Shown here one piece after another: positions 48,256-57,570 of a stretch of DNA of 64,000 nucleotides; within the stretch, counting starts at the first letter, position 1, and every line of letters starts with the position of its first letter. The notes under the pieces are model-generated. The model had not been told where the DNA came from. It made no database searches and worked only from the letters and a program-made list of their open reading frames with translations. Where the stretch lies: the NCBI RefSeq assembly GCF_000331575.1, contig NZ_KB223527.1, forward strand, positions 1,275,842 to 1,339,841, read 5' to 3'. Position numbers and translations under genes: made by a program. This DNA is from Calidifontibacillus oryziterrae (GTDB lineage: Bacteria; Bacillota; Bacilli; Bacillales; Bacillaceae_J).

Positions 48256-49572
48256 CTAATTTGATAATTGAACACGGTTAGAAGCAATACCTGTTGCTTT
48301 TTCAATCGCTTGCTCTAAATCGTCTAAAATATCATCAATATTTTCAATACCGATAGATAGACGGATTAAGTCCTCTGAAACGCCTGATTTTTTCAAATCT
48401 TCAGAGTTCAATTGTGAATGTGTTGTACTTGCAGGATGAATAATCAAGCTCTTTGCATCACCCACATTCGCAACATGTGACCACAATTCAACACTGTTAA
48501 TTAATTTTGCACCTGCCTCACGTCCACCTTTAATTCCAAACACAACGACAGATCCTGCACCTTTTGGTAAGTATTTTTCCGCTAATTGTTTTGCTGGGTG
48601 GTTATCAAGCTCAGGATATAGTACCCATTCAACAGCAGGATGGTTTTCTAAGTATTCAACAACCTTTCTTGTGTTGGCAATATGCTCTTTCATCCGAACA
48701 TGTAACGTTTCAAGCCCTAGGCTTAGTTGGAATGCATTAAATGGACTTAATGCAGCACCCATATCTCTCAGTAATTGCACCCTCGCTTTTATAATGAAAG
48801 CCGCAGCACCAATCGCTTCTGCATAGACAAGGCCATGATAGCTTGGATCAGGTTGTGTAAAACCTGGGAACTTTGGTGAATTCCAATCAAATTTCCCACC
48901 ATCAACGATAACACCACCCAATGTTGTTCCATTACCACCAATCCATTTAGTTGCAGAATGAACAACAATGTCTGCACCAAAATCAATAGGTCGTAATAAG
49001 TATGGAGTAGCAAATGTATTGTCAACAATTAGAGGAACACCTGCTTCATGAGCAATATTCGCAACAGCTTCAACATCTAAAACTTGTAAACTCGGATTAC
49101 CAATTGTTTCAGCAAAAATAGCCTTCGTTTTCTCAGTAATTGCCGCACGGAAATTTTCTGGGTTTGACGGATCTACAAATGTGAATTTAATTCCATATTT
49201 AGGAAGAGTGTTTGCGAATAAGTTATAAGTACCACCGTATAGTGTTGATGCTGCAACGATTTCGTCTCCAGCTTCAGCTATGTTTAATATCGCTAATGTA
49301 ATTGCTGCAGAACCACTCGCTAATGATAGTGCACCAACGCCACCTTCTAGTAAAGCCATCCTTTCTTCAAAGACAGTACATGTTGGATTGTGAATTCTTG
49401 TATAAATATAACCAGGTTCTGCTAAAGAAAATAAATTTGCGGCATGATCTGCATCTTTAAATAAGTAGGCATTGGAAGGATAGATGGCTGTTCCTTGCGC
49501 ACGTGTCCCTTCGTCTAATTGCAATCCCCCGTGAATTCCTAAAGTTTCAATCCGATAATTTTGTTTTCCCAT
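48256..49572 (-). CDS. metY: O-acetylhomoserine sulfhydrylase
   Basis: PLP enzyme making homocysteine (or methionine precursors) directly from O-acetylhomoserine and sulfide. 438 residues, the long form typical of MetY rather than cystathionine gamma-synthase (about 380). The PLP lysine is Lys209 in HSATKWIGG, with EPGYIYTRIHNPT and NPSLQVLD. The SAM riboswitch upstream supports a methionine-pathway role. It is monocistronic. Confidence 0.93.
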   Translation of the reverse strand: MGKQNYRIETLGIHGGLQLDEGTRAQGTAIYPSNAYLFKDADHAANLFSLAEPGYIYTRIHNPTCTVFEERMALLEGGVGALSLASGSAAITLAILNIAEAGDEIVAASTLYGGTYNLFANTLPKYGIKFTFVDPSNPENFRAAITEKTKAIFAETIGNPSLQVLDVEAVANIAHEAGVPLIVDNTFATPYLLRPIDFGADIVVHSATKWIGGNGTTLGGVIVDGGKFDWNSPKFPGFTQPDPSYHGLVYAEAIGAAAFIIKARVQLLRDMGAALSPFNAFQLSLGLETLHVRMKEHIANTRKVVEYLENHPAVEWVLYPELDNHPAKQLAEKYLPKGAGSVVVFGIKGGREAGAKLINSVELWSHVANVGDAKSLIIHPASTTHSQLNSEDLKKSGVSEDLIRLSIGIENIDDILDDLEQAIEKATGIASNRVQLSN

Positions 49573-49689
49573 TACTAATCATCTCCCATTTCAATTTTGT
49601 TTCATATTCCTTCTTTTAAAACGTAGCGCCCCCGATAAGAGATATTTGCTATTGCGATGATAGTACCAGCCTAATAATGCTTGATAGTA

Positions 49690-49720
49690 CCAAAAACCCC
49701 TCTTCGATAAGAAGAGGGGT
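49690..49720 (-). terminator. SAM-riboswitch terminator of metY
   Basis: Minus strand ACCCCTCTTC pairs perfectly with GAAGAGGGGT over TTATC, then TTTTGG. Directly 3' of the aptamer. Confidence 0.95.
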
Positions 49721-49736
49721 CAACAATAACAGTCTC

Positions 49737-49849
49737 TGCTTATCTTTCAGAGTGTATACACACTCTGTAGGAATTGGCACCGTGTTTTTTGTAAAAACCG
49801 GTTGCCGGGCTTCATAGGGCCAGTCCCTCCACCTCTCTTGATAAGAATA
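49737..49849 (-). ncRNA. SAM-I riboswitch (S box) of metY
   Basis: Minus strand: CTTATCAAGAGAGGTGGAGG, GCCCTATGAAGCCCGGCAACC, GGTGCCAATTCC, and a P4/P1 end with AGAGTGTGTATACACTCT then GAAAGATAAG. Complete S-box core; second copy in the window. Confidence 0.97.
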
Positions 49850-49964
49850 ATATTAACTTTTTGAAAGCAAAAATTTAAAATGCATTTTAAATTATGGTAA
49901 TCTTATCACCTAAGTTGGTCTTTGTCAATTTACTTTTTCAAAAAATATTTTAGCAAATTTCGCC

Positions 49965-49984
49965 ATTATTTCCCAAGAAATAAT
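49965..49984 (-). terminator. Possible terminator after rsgI
   Basis: ATTATTTC-TTGG-GAAATAAT hairpin 11 bp beyond the rsgI stop; a T-tract follows only after about 20 nt, so termination efficiency is doubtful. Confidence 0.4.
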
Positions 49985-49994
49985 TTGAGCAAAA

Positions 49995-51392
49995 TTAGTT
50001 AGCTTTTTTGTCTGTTTTTGAATTTCCGTTCGCTTTCGGGTTTGCTTTTGTGTCTATCTTCGTATTCCCATTCGCTTTCGGGTTTGCTTTTGTGTCTATC
50101 TTCGTATTCCCATTCACTTTCGGGTTTGCTTTTTGGTCTACTTTGGAATTTCCGTTCGCTTTCGAGTTTGCTTTTGTGTTTGCCTTCGTATTTCCGTTCG
50201 CTTTCGGATTTGCTTTTTGGTCTACTTTGGAATTTCCGTTCGCTTTCGGATTTGCTTTTTGGTCTACTTTGGAATTTCCGTTCGCTTTCGAGTTTGCTTT
50301 TATGTTCTCCTTCGAATTTCCATTAGAATTTGGATTTGCTTCAAAGTCCACCTTCATATTATCATTAGGATTCGATTCCGATTTCGGTGTCGAATCTGTC
50401 TTCGGACTTGAATTATTGTTATTTCTATTTTCTTTATTTGAAGCTTTTTTATCCTGACCAATAATATTTTTTGTTGAGCCGTTATTATTAGTCTTTCCGC
50501 CATTTTTCAGTTCATTATTACGTTTTAATGTGTTGTTTTTAATATTTTGCTCTTTGTTAATTTTAGAGTCTTTTTGACTATTATTGTTTTCTGGTTGATT
50601 CCCCTTACTATTAGCACTATTTATAGCAGCATTTTTTCTACTATTTTCGAGTACACTTTCTTTTTTATCCGGACCCAGCTTTTCGTATATTTCACTAACG
50701 GAAAGATCCTTCGCTTCCTCTAAAGTGAGAGTTGTAGTTTGAACTGCTTGCTTGTATATTTCGTACTTTCCTGGTGAAATCCCAACATTTTTTGCTTCCT
50801 CACGTGTTTTTTCATCTGTTATTAATTCCTCTACCACGATTCCTTGTTCACTTACCTCTTGCTTTATTGCTTCAATATTCGTTTCAATTGTCTCAACTGT
50901 TTGTTTATCTATTGCTGTGGCTGTTAACAAAATATCTTTTTTATCATTTAAATAGCCCTGTTGCTTCGCAATATTTATCGTTTGATTAACAAATTGTGTT
51001 AACGTTAACTCGGTAATATCTCCTTCGTAGCTATCGACTATTTTTTGACCATCTTCATTTAAGGGGGTGACTTCTACTATATGAAGGTGCTTATCTACCC
51101 CTACCTCCAAACTAGGATTTATATCTAGGTTTACATAAGCAGCAATAACCATATTATTATTTAGATTAAATGGTAAAAGCTGACTCGCTAAAAAAATTAC
51201 AATAATAGCAGCTGCAGCAGCTAGCGCTAGTGACTTTGAGCCAATTTTAAAACGAGTAGTTTTGGTTGGCATCACTATTTCCGCGCCAACTTCAACGTGC
51301 TGACCATTTTGAAGCTTCACATTTTCAAAGGATCCTTCCTTTGTTAATACAATGGCATTTCTATTTTTGATTTCCAGCACAACACCTTTCAT
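49995..51392 (-). CDS. rsgI: Anti-sigma-I factor RsgI with 14-residue repeat tail
   Basis: Membrane-spanning anti-sigma factor of 465 residues controlling SigI. The RsgI N-terminal domain (1-50, MKGVVLEIKNRNAIVLTKEG) is cytoplasmic; the membrane helix is about 53-74 (SLALAAAAAIIVIFLASQLL). The conserved extracellular domain follows (about 78-235, including AAYVNLDINPSLEVGVD). Residues 240-350 are Asn/Lys/Ser-rich, and 351-465 consist of eight 14-residue repeats. B. subtilis RsgI has a shorter acidic/low-complexity tail; clostridial RsgIs have carbohydrate-sensing domains. ATG overlaps the sigI stop by 4 nt (ATGA). Confidence 0.95.
   Translation of the reverse strand: MKGVVLEIKNRNAIVLTKEGSFENVKLQNGQHVEVGAEIVMPTKTTRFKIGSKSLALAAAAAIIVIFLASQLLPFNLNNNMVIAAYVNLDINPSLEVGVDKHLHIVEVTPLNEDGQKIVDSYEGDITELTLTQFVNQTINIAKQQGYLNDKKDILLTATAIDKQTVETIETNIEAIKQEVSEQGIVVEELITDEKTREEAKNVGISPGKYEIYKQAVQTTTLTLEEAKDLSVSEIYEKLGPDKKESVLENSRKNAAINSANSKGNQPENNNSQKDSKINKEQNIKNNTLKRNNELKNGGKTNNNGSTKNIIGQDKKASNKENRNNNNSSPKTDSTPKSESNPNDNMKVDFEANPNSNGNSKENIKANSKANGNSKVDQKANPKANGNSKVDQKANPKANGNTKANTKANSKANGNSKVDQKANPKVNGNTKIDTKANPKANGNTKIDTKANPKANGNSKTDKKAN
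49998..50342 (-). repeat. In-frame 42-bp tandem repeats in rsgI
   Basis: About 8.2 copies of a 42-bp unit encoding KANPKANGNSKVDQ-type 14-mers (variants KANSKANGNSKVDQ, KANPKANGNTKIDT, KANGNTKANT end; first copy EANPNSNGNSKENI degenerate). Positions 3, 8 and 9 (Asn, Gly, Asn) are invariant. The tail is strongly basic (Lys) and Asn-rich. Confidence 0.95.
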
Positions 51393-52153
51393 TTTAATCC
51401 CCCCTCTGGCTCAATATAGGATTTTAAGGTTGTAAAATTACCTATATAAATTAGCGCCATAGCAATAATATACTTCCGATTTCTTTCAATCGTTTTTCTG
51501 CTACAAGCTACAATATCTTCTAATTCACTTACTGGCAAACGTCGTTTTTCTTCCAAATACGATCGAATATGATGATTTTCATATACTACTTTAGCTATTT
51601 TTTTAGCATTTTCTCTTGCATCTATATGTTTAGGACATTGTGAAGTTAAAACTTCAAAAGTAATATCGTAGGTTAATAGTAGTTTTTGGTATTCGAATAT
51701 TTCCTCGGCACGGGCCTTACTTTCTAGCTCTATTTCATACTTTTCTATAGATGTTCGTCTCTCAATTACATTTTCTTGAACGTTCCCTTCCTCGTCCTCT
51801 TCCTCATTAAGTAACACATAATTGTGCCTGCTTTCTTTGCGGATATGATCGATAATTCTTCTATGTATAACTACACTCGCAAAAGTTAGAAATTTATTCC
51901 CTTGCTCTTTATCATATTGATCAATCGCTTCATTGAAGGCCAACAAGCCAATACTATATTCATCCATAGATTCTGATATATATCGCTTACAAGCTTTAGA
52001 AGCTACTTTTTTTATAAATGGCCGGTACTGTTCTAATAAATCATGGCGAATGCATTCATCCCCATTTTGAGCTTTAGAAACTTGTGTTTCTAAATCGCTT
52101 CCTAGCTTTGAATGCTTACTCTTGAACCAAGATTTTATGCGGATAGGCCCCAT
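51389..52153 (-). CDS. sigI: RNA polymerase sigma factor SigI
   Basis: 254-residue sigma-70-family factor of the SigI group, which responds to heat or cell-envelope stress in B. subtilis and to polysaccharides in clostridia. Region 2 is seen in YISESMDEYSIGLLAFNEAI followed by YDKEQGNKFLTFASVVIHRR. The C-terminal SigI-specific region has RRLPVSELEDIVACSRKTIE. SD GAGGTG precedes ATG 52153. It is cotranscribed with rsgI; a SigI-type promoter lies 25-50 bp upstream. Confidence 0.95.
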   Translation of the reverse strand: MGPIRIKSWFKSKHSKLGSDLETQVSKAQNGDECIRHDLLEQYRPFIKKVASKACKRYISESMDEYSIGLLAFNEAIDQYDKEQGNKFLTFASVVIHRRIIDHIRKESRHNYVLLNEEEDEEGNVQENVIERRTSIEKYEIELESKARAEEIFEYQKLLLTYDITFEVLTSQCPKHIDARENAKKIAKVVYENHHIRSYLEEKRRLPVSELEDIVACSRKTIERNRKYIIAMALIYIGNFTTLKSYIEPEGGLK

Positions 52154-52178
52154 GCTTACACCTCATTCCCCATAATAA

Positions 52179-52206
52179 TTCGAAAGTATATATATTTTTC
52201 TGGGGT
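52179..52206 (-). promoter_or_regulatory. Probable SigI-dependent autoregulatory promoter
   Basis: Minus strand ACCCCA (52201-52206), 18-nt spacer, CGAA (52179-52182), matching the B. subtilis SigI promoter pattern (ACCCCC -35 and CGAA -10). An A-rich stretch follows the -35. It predicts a leader of about 20 nt to the sigI start. Confidence 0.65.
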
Positions 52207-52324
52207 TTAATTTAAATTTATATATAATTTTATAACATAACTATACTAGTAGTTGTTAGATTTTAACTAGTAAATGAGGATGATTTATCCACCTTTGCCT
52301 CTAGTGCCGATTAAAGACTAAGAT

Positions 52325-52660
52325 TTAATTTTTCCTTTTATATTTCATAATAACATCATAAATGTTAGTAACTGACTGAAAGGCATATATTTTTTCAATG
52401 ACTTTTCCACCTTGCCACACTGTCAAACAAGGGACGCTTTCTATTTCATACTGCCTCGCAATTACTGGCGTGTAATTTACATTGCATTTATAGAATATGA
52501 TATCGCGAATCGTCTCGCTTACTATTTCAATCATTTTGCCTGCAAGCTGACAAGTCCCACAAAGAGGTGTATAAAAATAAACAAATTGCACCTCTTGATC
52601 GCAAATTATTTCAGCCAAACGACCTTTAGCTATTTCCACCATTTTTGTAGTTTCAGTCAT
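52325..52660 (-). CDS. yusE: Thioredoxin-like protein YusE
   Basis: 111-residue thioredoxin fold. The redox motif is CGTC in YTPLCGTCQLAGKM, and the cis-Pro is in IESVPCLTVWQGGKV. The start is ATG 52660, with GGAG 10 nt upstream; reading further upstream would run through the toprim gene. It overlaps yusF by 8 bp. Probably a cytoplasmic thiol-disulfide protein; partner unknown. Confidence 0.9.
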   Translation of the reverse strand: MTETTKMVEIAKGRLAEIICDQEVQFVYFYTPLCGTCQLAGKMIEIVSETIRDIIFYKCNVNYTPVIARQYEIESVPCLTVWQGGKVIEKIYAFQSVTNIYDVIMKYKRKN

Positions 52661-53024
52661 GTTTATGTTTCTCCAAATATATTGGATGCACTTCAATATT
52701 TTTGCTAAGTAATTGTAGAGCAAGGTGATATTCCGGCGTAGTTTCAACTTGACGATATACTTTATCAATATAAATGTGGGTTGCATTAGGAAGCTCACGT
52801 TGAAATTGTTTTCTAAGCTTTTCGCCCGCTTCGTCTGCATCAGCAAATATATATACATCCTTATACTCTAATCCAAATTCATCCACGATATTTTCAATTT
52901 TTTCTGTGCTGACAGTACCATTTGTGCAAATAATTTCGATCGGTTCGGAAATGATTGGGGCAATTTTATTCTTATCTGATTTTCCTTCAACAATAATTAC
53001 TTTTTGTGGTTCTGTATGTTTCAT
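52653..53024 (-). CDS. yusF: Toprim domain protein YusF
   Basis: 123-residue single Toprim domain: catalytic Glu14 in VIIVEGKSDKNK, the DxD motif in VYIFADADEAGEKLR, then THIYIDKVYRQVETTP. It resembles the Toprim of RNase M5-type and primase-like proteins without other domains. Nuclease or ligand role not established. Conserved yusE-yusF-gcvH order. Confidence 0.92.
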   Translation of the reverse strand: MKHTEPQKVIIVEGKSDKNKIAPIISEPIEIICTNGTVSTEKIENIVDEFGLEYKDVYIFADADEAGEKLRKQFQRELPNATHIYIDKVYRQVETTPEYHLALQLLSKNIEVHPIYLEKHKHD

Positions 53025-53152
53025 TAATTTCCCACCCTAAAAAATTATACTTATTTTACATGTTATAACAAAAACGCGCCGCCTGCCATTCAAGACAAAC
53101 GCCGCGCTTTGAAAATATATTCTTTTGAATTTTAATCTCCTAGACTATTTGG

Positions 53153-53536
53153 TTAATCTTCGTTAATCATTTCCTCGTATGCTTGTGCTGTCATTAAATT
53201 ATCCAATTCAGACATATCAGATGGCTCTATAACAATCATCCACGCCTTTTCATACGGAGCTTCATTGACCAATTCTGGACTATCCTCAAGCTCTTCGTTA
53301 ATTTCAACCACTTTTCCACTTACAGGTGCATATAGCTCTGATACTGTTTTAACAGATTCAACACTCCCAAATGGTTCATTAGCGGTAAGCTCCGCGCCAA
53401 CTTCTGGAAGTTCAACGAAAACAATATCCCCTAGCTCTGATTGTGCAAAATCAGTAATTCCAATTCTTACTTTATCGCCTTCCACCTTTGCCCATTCATG
53501 CTCTTCCGAATAACGTAAATCTTTAGGTAAATTCAT
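53153..53536 (-). CDS. gcvH: Glycine cleavage system H protein
   Basis: 127-residue lipoyl carrier. The lipoylated residue is Lys63 in [19 protein letters not shown], with the N-terminal YSEEHEW signature. No gcvT/gcvP genes are in the window. In Bacillus GcvH is also the obligatory intermediate for lipoate assembly with LipM, LipA and LipL, which fits the presence of lipA at 31 kb. Confidence 0.97.
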   Translation of the reverse strand: MNLPKDLRYSEEHEWAKVEGDKVRIGITDFAQSELGDIVFVELPEVGAELTANEPFGSVESVKTVSELYAPVSGKVVEINEELEDSPELVNEAPYEKAWMIVIEPSDMSELDNLMTAQAYEEMINED

Positions 53537-53701
53537 ACTAACCCCTCCATATGTAGTTCTATACTTTTTAATACTTTCCTAAAAGGACAAGATATAACCA
53601 TTGTTTAATAAATAATAAATATACATTCATTGAAACCAGTTTCTTGGTGTTTTATGAACAATAGGTCTACCTATATTTTATTTCTATTTAATACTTTAAG
53701 T

Positions 53702-54058
53702 CTATAACCATGTATCTTTATATTGCTGTTCATTAAAACCTACAGTAACTTTTGTCCCATCTGTTAAAATCGGACGCTTTATTAACATCCCGTCTGAGGC
53801 TAACAATTCGAATAGTTCTTCGGCGTTAGCTTGAGCAACCTTGTCCTTTAACCCAAGCTCACGGTATTTTTGTCCACTTGTATTAAAAAATTTCTTTAAT
53901 TCCAATCCACTTTTTTTATAGAGCTCTGCAATTTCATTCTGTGAAGGCGGATTTTCAACAATTTGTATTTCATTAAAGTTAATATTGTTTGCTTCTAACC
54001 ATTTCTTGGCTTTACGGCATGTCCCACATTTAGGATACCAATAGAACGTTAATGCCAT
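53702..54058 (-). CDS. yusI: ArsC/Spx-family protein YusI
   Basis: 118 residues, the length of B. subtilis YusI. Thioredoxin-like ArsC fold with the redox pair CGTC in YPKCGTCRKAKKWLE and KRPILTDGTKVTVGF near the end. The start is ATG 54058, 6 nt after GGAGG. It is closer to YusI/YffB-type proteins than to true arsenate reductases; function unknown. Confidence 0.92.
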   Translation of the reverse strand: MALTFYWYPKCGTCRKAKKWLEANNINFNEIQIVENPPSQNEIAELYKKSGLELKKFFNTSGQKYRELGLKDKVAQANAEELFELLASDGMLIKRPILTDGTKVTVGFNEQQYKDTWL

Positions 54059-54173
54059 TTCCAACCTCCCTTTCCATATTAAAGATATTTTATCATATAG
54101 ACGTATGATTTCATAACTTTTTCTAAGGATAATCAGTCTATCCTTTTAGCTTACAGACATCAGGTACCCTTAT

Positions 54174-54210
54174 GCAAAAAGTCCAAATCACGATGTGATT
54201 TGGACTTTTA
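54174..54210 (-). terminator. Terminator of the fad operon
   Basis: Minus strand AAAAGTCCAAATCAC pairs perfectly with GTGATTTGGACTTTTT over a 3-nt loop, followed by GC. It lies 85 bp past the fadE stop. Confidence 0.85.
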
Positions 54211-54294
54211 ATAGCTGCATTTGTTTTGTTTCTCCATGATTCAGAACTACTTATTGGTCATTAAGGCTCTACGAAGCTACAATTATTTTGTTAC

Positions 54295-56079
54295 TTATAC
54301 TATATATTTTTGTTCCTCAATGATTCCAACCGCCACTTCACGTTTCTTCGCGATTACGTTAATTGGTGTATAACGTGTAAGCTTACGCAGTGCAGAAAGC
54401 ATCATTTTTAACATATCGCCTTCTTCTGAAGCAATGATTGTTTCTTTTGCATGGGCTTCGATTTCATTGAACGCCTCTTGGCAATATACTTGTGTGTACA
54501 ACACTTTTTGCTTGTTCTTTTCTAATCCACTGTTCGCAATTGCTTTTTCCGTTCTTAATACAGCAGATTCCATTGCATAAATGTTGTTGACAATATCAGC
54601 AATATTAACAAGAATTTCTTGTTGTTTATCAAGGGCTGGACCGAATTTTTGGACAGCTACTCCAGCAGCAAGCAAGGCAATTTTTTTAGCGTTTCTTACT
54701 AAATATTTTTCTTGCTCAAGAACACCGTCACCAACCTCTTCTGGCATCATCATCATTAATTCGCCTTGAAGTGCTTGTGCTTTTTGGAGTAGTGGCAGTT
54801 CACCCTTCATTGCTTTTTTCACTAAAGTACCAGGAACGATCATGCGGTTAATTTCGTTTGTTCCTTCAAAAATACGGTTAATACGAGAATCACGATAAAT
54901 TCTCTCAATCTCGTACTCTGCCATGAATCCATAACCACCATGAATTTGTACACCCTCATCGGCAGCATAATCCAATGTTTCGGAACCGAACACTTTACCG
55001 ATTGAGCACTCAATCGCATATTCAGCTATTGCCTTTGCCACTGCTTTAGGGTCCTTTTGCTCCTCATCAGATAATGCTGCAAAGCGGTCTTCAAACAATC
55101 CAACCGTTCTCCATACAGAGCTTTCTAGCGCGTATAACTTTGTCGCCATATTTGCAAGCTTTTCTTGAATTAAACCAAATTTAGCAAGCGGTGTTTTAAA
55201 TTGTTGACGTTCGTTTGCATATTTTGCAGCAAGCTCAAGTGCGCGCTTTGTACCTCCAATTGTTCCAACCGCTAGTTTATAACGACCAACGTTTAAAATA
55301 TTGAAGGCAATCACATGCCCTTTCCCGAGCTCACCTAAAAGGTTTTCTTTCGGCACAAGTGCATCCTCTAAAATTAGCGTTCGTGTAGAGGAACTCTTAA
55401 TACCCATTTTCTTTTCTTCTGCACCAGTTGATACACCTGGGAATTCACGCTCGACAATAAAGGCTGAGAAATGCTCGCCATCGACTTTAGCGTATACAAC
55501 AAATACATCAGCAAACCCAGCATTAGTGATCCATTGCTTTTCTCCATTTAAGATATAATGTGTTCCTTCTGCATTCAGCTTTGCTGTTGTTTTTGCGCCT
55601 AAAGCATCAGATCCAGAGCTTGGTTCCGTTAAAGCATACGCTGCAATCTTCTCGCCTGTTGCAAGTGCTGGAAGATATTTTTTCTTTTGCTCTTCGTTAC
55701 CGAAAAAGACAATTGGTAGCGAACCAATTCCAACATGAGCTCCATGGGAAATAGAAAATCCACCCGCTCTAGAGAACTTCTCCGCAATTAACGCTGAACT
55801 TACTTTATCTAAGCCAAGTCCACCGTACTCCTCTGGAACATCAACGCCTAATAGTCCAAGCTCGCCAGCTTGCTTTAATAGTTCAACTGATTTCTCAAAT
55901 TTATGAGCCTCTAGGTCGTCTACATTTGGCAACACTTCATTTACGACAAAATCCTCTGTTGTCTTTGCAATCATTTTATGTTCATCAGAAAAATCCTCTG
56001 GTGTAAACACTTGCTCGTATGAAAAGTCTTCAACTAAAAATTCTGCCCCTTTAATTAACTTATCAGTTTGCTTTGACAT
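54295..56079 (-). CDS. fadE: Acyl-CoA dehydrogenase FadE
   Basis: FAD enzyme for the first beta-oxidation step. 594 residues, the B. subtilis FadE length, with an extra C-terminal acyl-CoA dehydrogenase-like extension. Signatures are YALTEPSSGSDALGAKTTA and QIHGGYGFMAEYEIERIYRD. The start is ATG 56079 (MSKQTDKL), with GGGAGGA 7 nt upstream; longer in-frame readings lack an SD. Last gene of fadN-fadA-fadE, 164 bp after fadA. Confidence 0.95.
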   Translation of the reverse strand: MSKQTDKLIKGAEFLVEDFSYEQVFTPEDFSDEHKMIAKTTEDFVVNEVLPNVDDLEAHKFEKSVELLKQAGELGLLGVDVPEEYGGLGLDKVSSALIAEKFSRAGGFSISHGAHVGIGSLPIVFFGNEEQKKKYLPALATGEKIAAYALTEPSSGSDALGAKTTAKLNAEGTHYILNGEKQWITNAGFADVFVVYAKVDGEHFSAFIVEREFPGVSTGAEEKKMGIKSSSTRTLILEDALVPKENLLGELGKGHVIAFNILNVGRYKLAVGTIGGTKRALELAAKYANERQQFKTPLAKFGLIQEKLANMATKLYALESSVWRTVGLFEDRFAALSDEEQKDPKAVAKAIAEYAIECSIGKVFGSETLDYAADEGVQIHGGYGFMAEYEIERIYRDSRINRIFEGTNEINRMIVPGTLVKKAMKGELPLLQKAQALQGELMMMMPEEVGDGVLEQEKYLVRNAKKIALLAAGVAVQKFGPALDKQQEILVNIADIVNNIYAMESAVLRTEKAIANSGLEKNKQKVLYTQVYCQEAFNEIEAHAKETIIASEEGDMLKMMLSALRKLTRYTPINVIAKKREVAVGIIEEQKYIV

Positions 56080-56243
56080 TTTATATTCCTCCCATAATAA
56101 TTTAAATTTAATTGTCTTATTAATCATGGCGCTTAGATTCCAGTTAAATTCCCGGTAGGCGATCTTACTCAACCACAGGAATCATTCTTCCTGAATCTTA
56201 ATGTCTCAAAATAGCGAGATACAATTACTACCTTCACCGCTAA

Positions 56244-57419
56244 TTAAATGAGCTCGAATACTCCTGCTGCTCCCATTCCGCCACCAATACACATTGTGAC
56301 AACACCAAACTGAACATTGCGGCGTTTCATTTCGTGAATCAAACTTAAGGTTAGCTTCGTTCCTGTACATCCTAATGGATGTCCTAATGCGATAGCACCA
56401 CCATTTACATTTACAATATCCTCGTCTAGACCAAGCTCGCGAATAACTTGAATGGATTGTGATGCAAATGCTTCATTCAATTCAAACAAACCAATATCAG
56501 CTACTGATAAACCTGCCAATTTAAGCGCCTTTGGTATGGCAACGATTGGGCCAATACCCATTAATTCTGGTGGAACACCGCCAACTGCAAACGAGCGAAA
56601 CTTCGCAATCGGCGCAAGCCCTTCTGCTTGTGCTTTTTCACGATCCATTAATAATACACTTGCAGCACCATCACTCATTTGTGATGAATTACCAGCTGTA
56701 ACTGAGCCTGCAATATTGAAAGCTGGCTTCAATTTACTAAGTCCTTCTATGGTTGTATCCGCGCGGACCCCTTCATCCTGACTGAATAAAACTGTCCGTT
56801 CCTGCACCTTGTTATCGGCACCGATAGAGCGCATGACTACTTCAACTGGTACGATCTCATCATTGAATTTACCTTCTGCTATCGCTTTTGCTGCACGAGC
56901 ATGACTTCGGACCGCAAAATCATCTTGTTCCTCTCTGCTAATCTTGTATTTATTAGCAACGGCCTCTGCTGTATGCCCCATTGACATGTAGTATTCAGGT
57001 GCACTTTCAACAAGCTTTATATTTGGTTTAATCACATGGCCTGCCATTGGAATTAAACTCATCGATTCTGCGCCACCAGCAATAATCGTATCGGATTGCC
57101 CTAGCATAATTCGCTCCGCACCATAAGCTATCGCTTGTAGACCAGACGAACAATAACGATTAATGGTGATTGCCGGCGTTTCATAAGAAAGCCCAGCTAA
57201 CGCTCCAATTTGACGCGCCATATTCATCCCTTGCTCAGCCTCAGGCATCGCACAGCCAATAATGACATCATCAATATTTCCTTCGTAATTTCCTGCACGC
57301 TTTAGCGTTTCTTTTATTGTTAATGCCCCTAAATCGTCTGGGCGAACATTAGCAAGTGTACCTTTTTTTGCTTTTCCTACTGGTGTTCTAGCACCAGCAA
57401 CAATTACCGCTTCTTTCAC
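56244..57419 (-). CDS. fadA: Acetyl-CoA acyltransferase FadA
   Basis: 3-ketoacyl-CoA thiolase completing beta-oxidation. 391 residues. The nucleophile is Cys90 (NRYCSSGLQ), the His is in [11 protein letters not shown], and the second Cys in [12 protein letters not shown]. The start is GTG 57419, 8 nt after AAGGAGG. It is 151 bp downstream of fadN. Confidence 0.96.
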   Translation of the reverse strand: MKEAVIVAGARTPVGKAKKGTLANVRPDDLGALTIKETLKRAGNYEGNIDDVIIGCAMPEAEQGMNMARQIGALAGLSYETPAITINRYCSSGLQAIAYGAERIMLGQSDTIIAGGAESMSLIPMAGHVIKPNIKLVESAPEYYMSMGHTAEAVANKYKISREEQDDFAVRSHARAAKAIAEGKFNDEIVPVEVVMRSIGADNKVQERTVLFSQDEGVRADTTIEGLSKLKPAFNIAGSVTAGNSSQMSDGAASVLLMDREKAQAEGLAPIAKFRSFAVGGVPPELMGIGPIVAIPKALKLAGLSVADIGLFELNEAFASQSIQVIRELGLDEDIVNVNGGAIALGHPLGCTGTKLTLSLIHEMKRRNVQFGVVTMCIGGGMGAAGVFELI

Positions 57420-57570
57420 ACCTTTCCCCTCCTTATAAATTTCCTGCAAAATCTACATTTCTTATAAAAATATAGCCAAAGATTCTGCATTAAAATTGCT
57501 GCCCGCAAACCATTAGTTTCATAGTTTCGTATAGTGTCGTTTGACATATGCATCGCTTAGTTAAGATGAA

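Noticed and set aside
49998..50342. Regular 42-bp repeats as a possible CRISPR array
   Set aside because: Units are contiguous, in frame and encode a continuous protein tail; there are no unique spacers and no cas genes.
50008..50457. Plus-strand ORFs of Phe/Ala/Gly repeats opposite rsgI
   Set aside because: They are the antisense reading of the rsgI repeat array; no SD and three frames are open only because of the repeats.
52661..52858. N-terminal extension of YusE by 66 residues
   Set aside because: It would lie entirely within yusF in another frame and has no SD; the thioredoxin fold begins at the ATG at 52660.
53083..53110. CGCGCCGCC and CGCCGCGC strings downstream of gcvH
   Set aside because: They look like stem arms but are not complementary to each other; no stable hairpin results.
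56080..56172. 31-residue extension of FadE
   Set aside because: GGGAGGA is correctly placed for the downstream ATG, and the known length of 594 residues fits that start.
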